Positions 23,094 through 34,582 of a DNA stretch of 64,000 bases are shown here, one piece after another. Every line of letters starts with the position of its first letter. Within the stretch, counting starts at the first letter, position 1. The translations under genes were made by a program, and so were the position numbers. Location of the stretch: the NCBI GenBank assembly GCA_009363875.1, contig CM018681.1, positions 43,404,010-43,468,009 of the forward strand, given 5' to 3'. The notes under the pieces are model-generated. The model saw only the letters and a program-made list of their open reading frames with translations. It was not told where the DNA came from and searched no databases. This stretch comes from Mikania micrantha. Its lineage: Eukaryota; Streptophyta; Magnoliopsida; Asterales; Asteraceae.

Positions 23094-23601
23094 TGTGACA
23101 CCCCGTAAAATCCAGGTCAGCATTCATTTTAATTAAATATTTACTTAATTGATAATTGCATACGTGGCACTAGAATTAGTTTAATTTAGTGTGACACGTG
23201 GCATGATAGTACAAACATTGACACAAACACGATAATTCGGTGAATTATCACAACACGCACACACGTGTCTAAGAAAATACGAACGTTGGTGAACGTTTAG
23301 CACATAGTGTAACCAAACACTAGAAACCTCACGAAACGCTCAAATATTGAACTTGAAAGTTCAAACGATGACGAACAATAGTCTGTAAGCTAGAAAACAG
23401 CGAAAAACAGGCTAAACCATTGAAATTGGGCCTAGTGGGCTCTTCTAGGATCCGTCGCTGTATGCTACGGACCCTGGGGAGGTCCATGGCGGTACGCGAC
23501 AGGTGGGCGGGGGGATTTTAAATCCTGAAATCTGTCACGGTACGCTGGGTACCTTTTGAACCTTCTCGGCGGTACGCGACGAGGCAGACACGCAAAAATC
23601 C

Positions 23602-23608
23602 TATAAAA
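23602..23608 (+). promoter_or_regulatory. TATA box of solo LTR5
   Basis: tataaaa following four GGTACGC-type palindromes (about 23454-23585), the same layout as in element 2. Confidence 0.6.
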
Positions 23609-25141
23609 CCAGGACACAGTCATTATTAGCCACCCTACAATTTCATTTCTTGAGTTCCAGGCTCCTACACTTCGTCATCCAAACCTGAAAATCCCCTTTC
23701 TCTCTATTGGAAGCCATTGACAAGCTTGAAGAAGCTTGGTTTGAAGGCTTGAAGCTTAGAACTCAAGAGGAACTTGAAGAGGGAAAGAGTTGGAGCTTGG
23801 AGGCCACCATCACCTGCTTGTTCCAACACAAACCAGCTATCCAGTAGCTTCTAAGGCTGTTTCCATTTCATCTTGGTGATTCAAGGCTTGTGAGGTAGTT
23901 TCTACAAGCTTCACACACATTCAACACTTAAAAACCCACATGCAAGCCATGAAACTCACATGCACACACTCAAACCTTGCATGCACAAAATTTTAGCACT
24001 TTGAATATGGATTTGATGGTTTTAGTATTTATTATGATGATCTATGATGGTTTGATGATGTTTCAAGATGATCTAAGATGATGTGTACATATATAATGCA
24101 TGATTTGTTCTTGGATGATAGATATATCAACATGCATGTATAATCTAAGGGTTATTAGATGATTTTGGATATTTATAGATGTTTATTGATGTCATGTTAC
24201 ATGAGTATTATTGTTAAAATGATAAAAAATGGAATATTTGATAATCTTGCTATTTTTAGTAACTTTGGTGTTACAATAGGATGAAATGGATAAGGATACG
24301 AGCATGCATGTGTATAGATGTGTCATTTGGATGATAATATGATGATATAATACTAAGGAATAGACATGGAATTGATTTGTTGTCATTTTAGACTAAGTTA
24401 CTATTTTTAGTAACTTTTATAACCCGATTAGTGCTATTTGATTATTTTGTTTAAATGAATATGCTTATATGATTATTCATGATATGAAATGATGTTAATT
24501 GGTATAAAAATGGATTAGGAATGCTTGGAATAGTCGTTTGATGAGTATTTGTGATAGTTACTATTTTTTGTAACTTTATTTTGCGAAATTACAAACTATG
24601 GATATTAGAAAGGTTACGAGCATGACAAATGGCTTAACATGACTTGATATGACCATTGTATGCTAAGTTAGATGAATCTTGATGTTAATCATGATAGATT
24701 TGAAACTATCCATTTTAGGAAACTTTAATATGTAAAAATGACTTATATGTGTATTTGACCACTTGCGACAACGTGCTATATGCTAACATGATCACGTAGG
24801 ACTAACAAGCATGCTAGAACCTTAAAAACGATATGTGTTATAGAACTTGCCAAAAATGGAAACTTACTATAAATAGTAAGTTGTCCATGAATGCGAATCG
24901 TGCGTTTTGCACACCACGAGCACAATCACGAATCTTACGCGAATCACAACCAACACATGGTTCACCAACGGCTCGTTGACTTGACACGGTTAAACACAGT
25001 CAAACAAGGTCAAACACAATCAAACATGGTCAAACATGGTCAAACACGGTCAAACTCGAAAAAAAGGGTCAGTGGACCAACATGGGCAAACATAACAACC
25101 AATGGTTGTTGAGCACAAACACGAGCACGAACACGAACACG

Positions 25142-25407
25142 GTCACTTACACGGACTGACGTAAGCTATACGATATAGGTAGCCGGTGACCGACACTTTT
25201 ACCAAGAAGGAGCTTATGCTATCTTATCCGATTATCACTAAGCAGAGTCTACAGCCCACTTTTTATATTTAACTGTCACTTACACGGACTGACGTAAGCT
25301 ATACGATATAGGTAGCCGGTGACCGACACTTTTACCAAGAAGGAGCTTATGCTATCTTATCCGATTATCACTAAGCAGAGTCTACAACCCACTTTTTATA
25401 TTTAACT
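25142..25407 (+). repeat. 133-bp tandem duplication in solo LTR5
   Basis: 25142-25274 is repeated at 25275-25407. The only difference I noticed is acagccc versus acaaccc. The homologous segment is single-copy in element 2, so the duplication is recent and local. Confidence 0.9.
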
Positions 25408-26137
25408 GTTTTGTTAAACTTTTGTGGGGAGAATACTATGCAACTATTTAGATGTATGACTGGTATGTTGCAAAACAACTTTTGAGTGTAACTGTATCGC
25501 AACAAAAGTCCTCACACCCTTACCGTTAATTGTGTAATGAACGAGTCATTATTACGCAGTACTACTTGGCCTAACTAACCCCACTCGGGGAAAATATTGA
25601 CTGGAGGTCAAAACGAGTGTAATATCGAGCTTAGGCTGGGTACCGCGATAACCTAGGGAGGCAAACAACAAGTCTAAGTTTTGGTAAGATGAACTGACAC
25701 ACTCAGGATCATAGATCCAACAAATCAACTTAACATACCCAGTATATATCTGTTTACTGCTTTTAACTATCTAAACCTGTGAACTCACCAACTTTATGTT
25801 GACACGTTTTCGCATGTATTCTCAGGTAACTGAACACACGATGCTAGGATGCACTTGGAGTAGGACTTTTGAGGAGTCTTGCACGCACGCATTCTAACTT
25901 ATATTTTGAACATTTCATGATTTTGTAGTTTTAAGCAACGTAGTGTAAGACAATTACATTTCCGCTGCATAACTTATTTACTTTCCGCTGCTTATATTAA
26001 TGTAACTCGAATTCGAATATTAAAACTATGTGTTTTCAAACTCATATTCGTTCTATATGACTGAGAGCTTTGATCCTGGCCTCGTCACACCTAGCGGTCT
26101 GACACCGCATGTGGGAATTTGGGGGTGTGACACATCT

Positions 26138-26818
26138 CCCACTTATTTCACCCTATCAAGCCCTTTTTAGCCACAAGAGACCCACAATCAACCATTGTGA
26201 AGCCATAATCAAGGAGTTAGATTATCGAAGCCTTGCTAGTTGTTCATTACAAGCTCTCAGAAATCCAGGAGCCACCATCAGTCCCTTTTAAGCTCTTAAA
26301 CCCCTGTTAAGGTTGAGACTCAGCTAAACCAGGACTTCTAAAGATCCTTGTGGTAGTTTTAGTGGTTAATATGTCATTTAAACCCACATGCAACATATTT
26401 CAACCACATGCAACAACAATTCAGCCACATGCATGATTATTTGCACTTTGAAACATTGTATTTGAGGTCTTATTGACTAATTTGGATGATGGATTGCCAT
26501 GAGATGTGAGTTTTGATTAATATTGGTGTCATTTGAAGGTATTTTGTGCAGATAGTTGATTGTTACAAAAAATAGTAATTTTAATATACGAAATGATGTT
26601 GGATGGTAATTTTGAGACACTAAGTATGTTTAAATGATGATTTGTGCATAAAAATGATAATATTGATGTATTGGAAGTATTGGATTTGACGAAACGAATG
26701 GTTTGATCATAGATTGCTAATTATAGAAATTTTGGTGATAAAAGATGATGCTAGATGAGGTTGTTGACATGAAAAGCATTTATAGGTGATGATTTATGTT
26801 TAGTAAAGAACTTGGATA
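26138..26818 (+). repeat. LTR6 fragment 2
   Basis: Continuation of LTR6 between the LTR5 target duplication and element 4. It carries CATGCA boxes at 26387, 26407 and 26428 with the same 20/21-bp spacing as other LTRs, then AT-rich leader-type sequence. It ends with the ggata target duplication (26814-26818). No gene. Confidence 0.75.
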
Positions 26819-29501
26819 TGTCACACCCCGAGAAATCCCGTCCCTTCTGGGGCGCGAGCAACAACAGATTGTCAGGATCGCAGTCTCTGGTCACACAACA
26901 TGCGAGACCTAAATGTCCGGTTTCATACGTACATCCAATAACTTGGATAAAGCAGTTTGTAAAATCAGAGTTGCGGAAGTAAACGTAGGTTATCAAAACA
27001 GATTAACATTTATAAGTAGCGGAAGCATTAACTTAAAAACAGTTTTCAAAATGTAACGTATCAATAGTTGCGGAAGCGATTAAAGATGTTTCACAATACA
27101 TAAGTAACATGATCAAATGAACACAATGTTTAATAGACTAAGATACTTAAACAGATGCATGCGACTCCAGCCTAGCATCCTATTCCTTGTGCGCGTGCCT
27201 TAGTTACCAGAGAAAACATGCGAGTAAAGAGTCAACGCAAAGGTTGGTGAGAGCACAGGTTTGTAATCAGCAGTAAACATCAAAATGTTTAAAGTAAGTG
27301 TTGCAGGTCTACTTTTCAATACAATGCAATATCAATTGATAGCTAGTCAATATGTTTTATATGATATGCGGGTTCGCAACCGAAGCTAACATGCTGCCTC
27401 CCGCCATATCCATCCAAGATATGGCAAATGTTGTTTGGTCAATTATGCACTGTTCCGACCTCCAGTCGGGGTGGCCATATGGCTCGCAACACTGGGGCTT
27501 GTCAGGCCCAAATAGTACTATTCAGAATTACCACGCTAAGCGCCACGCGCTACAAACGGTTCGAGGTGTGTTTAATGAGGACTTATCAGTTTGTGGATGA
27601 ATGCCACACATATGCATATACGATATTAGCATGTACAAAAGAAACCAAAAATGTGTAAGTTGTTCAAAAGTAGTTTGTATGCAATGTTTTCTCCCCCAAA
27701 GGTAGAAAATGTAAAAAGGGGCCGTGAACTCACCTGTTACAGCAGTCCCGGTGTATATGTGTGTACGCGTCTGCGAAAGCTAGCACCTGCTAGTATGCAC
27801 CTATAACCATATAGGTGTGAGTATGTGTTTCGTGGTTTGTTGTAATCCATACAACTCCAAGTGTCGGTGTGCTCAACCGAGTGTGTGTGTTGACTAGTGA
27901 GACTCAACGACTCGACGGTGACACGATTGTTGTGTTTATGTGCCTTGATGCACATAAGACACCAAAATGCATCCTATGACTCTAATCACATAAGTTACCA
28001 TTTTTAGAAAGTGTGGTTATGAAATCCCATTTCACAAATCAAATCGCTCCAGTATGTTTGTAAAACACGTTTATACACTTAAAACACAACGTTTGCGCAT
28101 AAATCACCATTTGTGCCGTTTTGCCCAAATAAAGTTTTCTTATTTGTAAAGTATCCGTTTAAAAGCTTGTTTTTACAAAACGAAGTTTCTAAATATGTTA
28201 AAAATCATTTCTAAACATGTTTTAACAATCAAAGTTCATCAAAACACTCTAAAACATCAAAAGCCCTCTTTTGATTTATAAAAGTTTCCATAAATAGCAA
28301 GTTTCTATAAAACCAAGTTTTTGCCAAAATCAAACATCCCAATGTGTTTCTAAACACTTCAATATACATTTAACACCATCTAGGCATGTCTAACATGTCT
28401 AGATCATCACAAATCCAAGACTTGTAACATAAAAGTTTCATTTTATGGCAAGTGTACCAATACATCATCAAATCAACCAACAACTCAACCAAACTCAAAT
28501 CTAACATTCTAATACTGTCAAATCAGTAAATCTATGATATCTAAACAACAAATCACCAACGCATTCAAGCACAATACTAAACGGAGTTGCATGTGGGTTT
28601 TTACCCATTGCTTGTACGATCTAACACTAGATAAACATAAGGAACTACCTTAGATGCTAGATTCCAATGCAAACAGTAGCTGATGATAAAGAATCAGTGG
28701 TTGATGGTCGTTCTTGGCTTCTTTGCTCCTTCTCCAAGTTCCAAGCACTCCAAATCTCCAAGAAGAATGAGGGAATGGTTTAGGATTCGCTTACCAGGGT
28801 TTAAGGTGAGTTTAGCAGAGAGTTTAGTCGAGATATGGAGTACCAGTTTGAAGGAAAACAAGAGAAAACCGATTGAAAGACTGTGGGGTTGAATTTATAA
28901 AAATTTTGATCTGCATGGCCTTCGCGTACCGCGAAGGCCGATCAAAAGTTTTCATCGCGTACCGCGATGAGATTCGGGAGTCTCGACTCCCGGTTTTCGT
29001 CGCGTATCGCGGAGCCTTTCGCGATGGGGTTGTCGCGTACCGCGACGGGTCCCATTTCTTGTTTTTCGATTTCGTTGATACGATTTCGCTCGTACTCGAT
29101 CCCTAACGCTTATTCTAAACATCTAATACATGTTTAACATATAATCACAAAGTAGCACATAAGTATGATCACCAACATTCGTGAGACTCGTGTGTGTGTT
29201 TCGATAATTCCTTTAATTATCTTTGATAGTTCGTGTTCGTTGGTACGAACCGTTTGCATGTTGATTAACCATAATCAACATGTATTTGCACAATCCAATT
29301 GTGTTTGTGTTTGTGTGTGCCACACTTGGTTTCCAAAACCAATGTGCAATGTACGATTCGATAGTTCCTCGAACTATCGTTTCGTAGTTGTGTGAGTTTG
29401 ACTCATCTAATTAAACATAATTAAATGAAATGTAACAAGTATGAATGTGAAATGTAAGAAATGTAAGAGTCGCAATTTACCTGAAATTGCCGGGTGTCAC
29501 A
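26819..29501 (-). repeat. Element 4 3' LTR (2683 bp)
   Basis: Minus-strand LTR starting TGTGACACCCGG at 29501 and ending ..GGGGTGTGACA at 26819. Four GC-rich palindromes lie near 28922-29045, a TATA box at 28892-28899, and a CATGCA box at 28588 whose partner at 28609 is mutated (tgcttg). A GTGAGT donor-like site lies near 27733 and TTCCGCA-type boxes near 26973-27080. The short ORFs are not genes. Confidence 0.92.
28892..28899 (-). promoter_or_regulatory. TATA box of element 4 3' LTR
   Basis: Minus-strand tataaatt just downstream of the palindrome block. Confidence 0.55.
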
Positions 29502-29641
29502 TCATCCCCTTGTTGAAAGAAATTTCGTCCCGAAATTTGGTTGTTGTTGGTAGTGTTTGAGAAGCAACGGTGTTTGAGAAACAAAAATTTTCTGGTTGTC
29601 ACATCATCCCCTTGTTGAAAGGAATTTCGTCCCGAAATTTA
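29502..29641 (-). other. Duplicated polypurine tract region of element 4
   Basis: A block of about 45 bp with the LTR-edge-like gtcaca, the purine tract (minus strand ctttcaacaagggga) and the inverted repeat aatttcgggacgaaatt occurs twice, near 29496-29540 and 29597-29641. The copy next to the LTR is at 29502-29519. The second overlaps the end of pol. Confidence 0.8.
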
Positions 29642-32600
29642 CTTGTTGGTGTCGGCGTTCGACATTGTCTGTTTGAAGAGATGGGGATATTTGCGCATCA
29701 TCTGATCTTCACGCTCCCACGTGAATTCAGGTCCGCGTTTCGACTTCCATCGGACTTTGACAATAGGAATCTTACTCTGTTTGAGTTGCTTGACCTCTTG
29801 GTCCATGATCTCTACCGGCTCTTTCACGAACCGTAGTTGTTCATCCACCTGGATCTCATCCAGTGGAACTATAAGTGTTTCGTCTGATAAACATTTCTTC
29901 AGGTTTGAGACGTGAAACACGTTGTGAACTCCGTCGAGTTCGACTGGTAAATTGAGTTGGTATGCCACTGGACCAATCCTTTTCAGGATTTCGAAGGGTA
30001 CAATATATCGTGGGTTTAGTTTGCCTCGTTTACCAAAACGAATGACGCCTTTCCATGGCGAGACTTTCAGAAGGACTTTGTCTCCTACCTGAAATTCTAA
30101 AGGTTTTCGGCGTTTGTCGGCATAGCTATTTTGACGATCACGAGCTGCTGCCATGCGATTTCTGATTTGCACGATTTTCTCCGTCGTTTCGTGTACAAGT
30201 TCCGTGCCAGTGAGCTGACTGTCGCCCACTTCTGCCCAACAGATAGGTGACCGGCATTTCCTGCCATAGAGTGCCTCAAAAGGCGCTGCTTTGATGCTTG
30301 TGTGGTAACTGTTGTTATAGGAAAACTCTACCAACGGTAGGTGAGTCTCCCAGCTGTTACCAAAGTCTACTATGCACGCTCGTAGCATATCTTCGAGGGT
30401 CTGTATGGTGCGTTCGCTCTAGCCATCAGTTTGTGGGTGGTATGCTGTACTCATATCCAACCGTGTGCCAAGCGATTTTTGTAATGATTTCCAGAAGTTA
30501 GAAGTGAATCTGGCGTCTCGATCTGAAATGATGGAGATTGGCACTCCATGACGCGAGACTACTTCCTTAACATAGATTCTGGCTAACTTTTCCATTTTGT
30601 CGTTTTCCTTTATCGCAAGGAAATGTGCTGACTTGGTTAGTCGATCCACAATTACCCAAATAGTGTCACATCCACTAGGAGTACGGGGTAATTTGGTGAT
30701 GAAATCCGTGGATATTTGTTCCCATTTCCACATGGGGATCTCAGGTTGTGTGAGTAATCCGGAGGGTTTTTGGTACTCGATCTTGACTTTCGCACCTGTC
30801 AAGCATTTGCCTACATAGGTAGCGATGTCGGCTTTCATGTGTGGCCACCAGTAGAGTACCTTCAGATCATGATACATCTTATCAGATCCAGGGTGAATGG
30901 AATACCGAGATTTGTGAGCCTCATCCATTACAAGGTCTCATCGGTTTCCGTGATGTGGAACCCAGACGCGTTCCATGAAATAATGTAAGCCATCAGCTTT
31001 TACTTTAAGATGTTGCTCCATTCCCCTCAGTGATTCGGCCGCTAGATTTTCTGCCTTGAGTGCCTCCACTTGGGCCATACGTATCTGTTCAGGGAGATTG
31101 GGATAGATGGTGAGCTGTAAAGCTCGTACCCTTTTGGGTTTCGAGGTGTTCTTCCGACTCAGGGCGTCGGCCACAACGTTGGCCTTCCCCGGGTGATACT
31201 TGATAGCACACTCGTAGTCATTTAGGAGTTCGAGCCAGCGACGCTGTCGCATGTTCAATTCCTTCTGCTCGAATACGTGTTGGAGACTCTTATGATCAGT
31301 GTATATCGTACACTTTGTACCATACAGGTAGTGTCTCCAGATCTTGAGTGCAAATACCACGGCTCCAAGTTCCAAGTCGTGGGTGGTGTAGTTCTTCTCG
31401 TGGACTTTTAGTTTTCGAGAAGCACATGCGATCACCTTTTCTCGCTGTATCAGCACACAGCCTAGTCCCTGTATCGAGGCGCCGCAATATACTACGAAGT
31501 CGTCCGTTCCATCAGGAAGAGATAAAATAGGTGCACTACAGAGCTTCTGCTTGAGGAGTTGAAATGCATCCTCCTGTTTGTCAGTCCAAAGATACTTCTT
31601 GTCCTTATGGGTTAAAGCTGTAAGGGGTTGGGCTATCTTTGAAAATCCTTCGATAAATCGTCAATAATAGCCTGCCAAGCCTAGGAATTGTCGCACCTCA
31701 GTTGGGGTCTTTGGTGCTTCCCAGTTCTTGATTGCCTCTATCTTAGATTTATCCACATGTATTCCTTGTTCATTCACAACATGACCTAAGAATTGGACTT
31801 CTCAATTCCAGAAGTCGCATTTGGAGAGTTTAGCGTATAGCTTCCCTTCTCGTAGCAATTCAAGAGCCAATTGAAGATGCTCTTTGTGTTCTTCGTGGGT
31901 TTTGGAGTAGATGAGAATGTCATCTATAAAGACAATGATAAACTTGTCGAGGTATGGTTTGCACACTCTATTCATGAGATCCATGAATACTGCGGGTGCG
32001 TTTGTCAGCCCAAACGGCATAACCAAAAACTCGTAATGGCCATACCGAGTGCGAAATGCAGTCTTGGGGATATCTTCCTCCTGAATCCTCAACTGATGGT
32101 ATCCAGATCGCAGATCGATCTTAGAGTAGTAACTCGATCCCTGTAGCTAATCGAACAAATCGTCAATGCGTGGTAAGGGGTAACGGTTCTTGATTGTTAC
32201 TTTGTTCAATTCTTGATAGTCAATGCACATACGGAAAGTGCCATCCTTCTTTTTACGAACAAGACCTGAGCTCCCCAGGGTGAAAAGCTTGGTCTAATGA
32301 AACCTTTGTCCAACAGCTCTTGCAGTTGATTGGACAGTTCCTGCATCTCCGAAGGTGCAAGTCGATATGGTGCTCGTGCGATAGGCGCTACTCTCGGCAC
32401 AAGGTCTATCCGGAACTTCACTTGTCGTGGTGGTGGTAATCCTGCTAGATCCTCAGGGAATACGTCGGGATAGTCGCATACGACTGGTATGTCTTCTATT
32501 TTCTTCTCCTCTTCAGTCTTGTCGGTGATAAGTGCCAGAATGGTTGTGTATCCCTTTTGTAAGCATTTGTGAGCTTTCATGCACGAGATGATGTTCAGAG

Positions 32601-32998
32601 GAGTGTCACTCCTTTCGCCCTTGATATCTAGAGTTTCTCCTCCAGGGAGAGGTATGCGCACAACCTTGTCGTGGCAAACGATTTCAGCCTGGTTTTTAGA
32701 CAACCAATCCATGCCCACTACGACATCAAAACTGCCTAGTGTGACCGGCATGAGGTCAATCTTAAATTTATGACATGCTAGCTCTAAAATGCATTCTTTA
32801 AGAATGTGCTTAGTCATAATCAATTTACCATCAGCTAGTTCTACTGTATACTCAAACTCTAAGGGCGTTGGGGTAATGGCAAGTATCTCATTAAAGTCCT
32901 TAGTTATAAAGCTTTTCTCATCTCCAGTATCAAACAATACAGAAGCATAATTATCGTTCAAGAGATACGTACCGGTTGCAAGGTTGGGATCCCTTCTG
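29639..32998 (-). pseudogene. pol: Element 4 pol polyprotein, broken
   Basis: Protease (about 32961-32700; DTG present as LFDTGDEKSF), RT (about 32330-31700; FIDDILIYS intact), RNase H (about 31500-31150), integrase (about 30930-29800) and a Tekay-type chromodomain tail (IVKVRWKSKRGPEFTWERED) ending at 29639. Defects: a stop at 33001-33003 just upstream, a one-base deletion near 32265 shifting the frame in RT, a stop near 32146, TGA at 31802-31804, a stop near 31662, a stop near 30938 and TAG near 30420. The first RNase H aspartate reads VVYCGAS, so it is lost. The integrase zinc motif reads CLTG instead of CLTC. The enzyme set is inactive. Confidence 0.9.
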
Positions 32999-33000
32999 GC

Positions 33001-34290
33001 CTACTTGGCCCCAATCACGAAGGCTCGTCCCCTCGTGCCATTGTTCCCATTGTTGTTGTTCTGTTGGTTGTTGTTGTTGTTTCTCAGGTGTGGGCAGTCC
33101 TTCTTGAAGTGCCCTGGTTTGCCACATTCGAAGCAACCCTTTGGTGCTTCAAGTTGTTGCTGTTGTTGTGGCTGTGGGGTCTTCGTCATTAGCTCACCCC
33201 TGCAGTCTTTGGCTGCATGTCCCCCTTTTCCGCAGCGCTGGCATTGGAAACGGCCACACTGACCCTGTGCATGATGGAAGTTGCACTTGTGGCATTTGGG
33301 TTGTTTTCCTGCATAGCCCCCTTGGTTTTGAGTGGTTGGGATGGGTGGGGCATAAGCTTGGTTCGATCCAAACTTGCGCTGTTGTGGTGGTTGTTGGAGA
33401 GTGGAAGTCTTGCTCAGGGTGTCATCCCATTTGCGTTTGTTCTTGTCGTTGGTTGTGGTCACAGCACCACGTGGTGGTAAGAGTCCTTGTGTAACAGCCG
33501 AGTCAGTGAGCTTGTGGGCTAGTCGCACAGTTTGTTGCATGGTGATGGGGGTCAGCAGAAAGTACCATGCCCTGAATTTGAGGTGGTAGTCCCTCGATGT
33601 ATTTCTCTATGTGTTTGAAGGGTGGGTTTGCCATTTCCGGGCACAGGTTTGCCAGCTCATAAGACCTGGCAGTGTAAGCCTCAACCTTGGAACCAATCAT
33701 CTTGTGGTTCCAGAACTCAGTCTCAAGTTTCTGCACTTCACCACGAGGGCAGTATTCGCGGTTCAACATTTGTTTAAAATTATCCCAAGGCAGAGCGTTG
33801 GCTGCATCAAGCCCTAGGTTCTGGATGTTGGCATTCCACCAAGTGAGGGCAGCTCCCTCGAATGTCCCCGCAGCGAACTTGACCCTGTCCTCGTTCCTGC
33901 AGTTGCTCATAGCAAAGGCCGATTCTACCTTTTCGATCCAGCGTAACAGTCCGACGGCTCCCTCAGTGCCGCTGAAAGAGTGGGGTTTGCAATCCAGGAA
34001 CATCTTGAACGTGCAGAGAGGTGGGTTAGGATTTGCTCCTAAGATATGCAAAGAGTAGAGTTGGGTTACGTATCGGGTAAACGTGTTGAATTGGAAACGA
34101 GTGATTGTGGTGCAAGGTGAATATGAACAGATTCATCACCTTGGTTCAGTGGGTTTTGATTACGGGCAGCTTCCCGTGCAGCAAGTACCTCCTCAACCCG
34201 TTCGTTGATGAGGGCGTTCAACTCAGCTTGAGTCAGGTTGATGTTTCCACGTCCACCCGCATTCCTGCGCCCTCCACGTCTTCCAGACAT
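33001..34290 (-). pseudogene. gag: Element 4 Gag, frameshifted
   Basis: Gag starting at the ATG at 34290 (MSGRRGGRRNAGG, a basic start like other Tekay gags). The N-terminal part runs to about 34066, where a frame change occurs. The capsid core (SEGAVGLLRWI equivalent and ALTWWN) lies in a second frame (34051-33503). An extra C in a run near 33555 shifts to the third segment (33540-33001) with a Gln/Asn-rich stretch and two intact CCHC knuckles (CQRCGKGGHAAKDC and CFECGKPGHFKKDC). The stop at 33001 lies in the protease frame, so gag and pol were probably one ORF. Confidence 0.88.
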
Positions 34291-34566
34291 GATCTTCATA
34301 GCGAGAATAAGTGTTAGTGTTTGACTAGTGACTAATGTAGTGTGTGCAGTAGGTACTTGTAAAGAACATGTAGAGCGATCGGCTTCCACCGTCATGTGTA
34401 GTGACATGCGGTGACGATGATGACGCCATTTGCTATAGTGCGCGTAATTAGCGTGTGTGTACAATCATGTATGCCAGTATCACAATACTAAGCACTAAGT
34501 GTTGTGTGGAGACTAGTGGTTACAAACTAAGTTCACTAAATGCAAACCTAATTCGCAATAACCGGA
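34291..34566 (-). other. Leader of element 4 between primer site and gag
   Basis: About 275 bp of untranslated leader, much shorter than the roughly 790 bp in element 2. No motif recognised. Confidence 0.6.
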
Positions 34567-34579
34567 GGCTCTGATACCA
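34567..34579 (-). other. Primer binding site of element 4 (tRNA-iMet)
   Basis: Minus-strand TGGTATCAGAGCC, three bases from the 5' LTR edge at 34583. Confidence 0.95.
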
Positions 34580-34582
34580 AAT

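Larger units (their letters stand above)
23094..26132 (+). mobile_element. LTR5: solo type A LTR (3039 bp)
   Basis: Starts TGTGACACCCCG, ends GGGGGTGTGACA, and is flanked by a perfect 5-bp duplication, catct (23089-23093 and 26133-26137). With no internal domain, it is a solo LTR left by LTR-LTR recombination. It aligns through most of its length with the LTRs of element 2. It contains a TATA box (23602-23608), CATGCA boxes (23939, 23959, 23980) and a 133-bp tandem duplication (25142-25407). The donor-like GTGAGT site is degenerate here (cagagtct). Confidence 0.92.

Noticed and set aside
27352..27600. 82-codon ORF repeated at 35065-35313
   Set aside because: Repeated because it lies in both LTRs of element 4; it is antisense to the LTR and has no domain.
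28873..29106. 77-codon ORF with repeated YR(D/E) units (again at 36586-36819)
   Set aside because: Generated by the GC-rich palindromes of the U3 region, antisense to the LTR.
33141..33494. Overlapping plus-strand ORFs opposite element 4 gag
   Set aside because: Shadows produced by the CAA/AAC-rich sequence of the gag tail.
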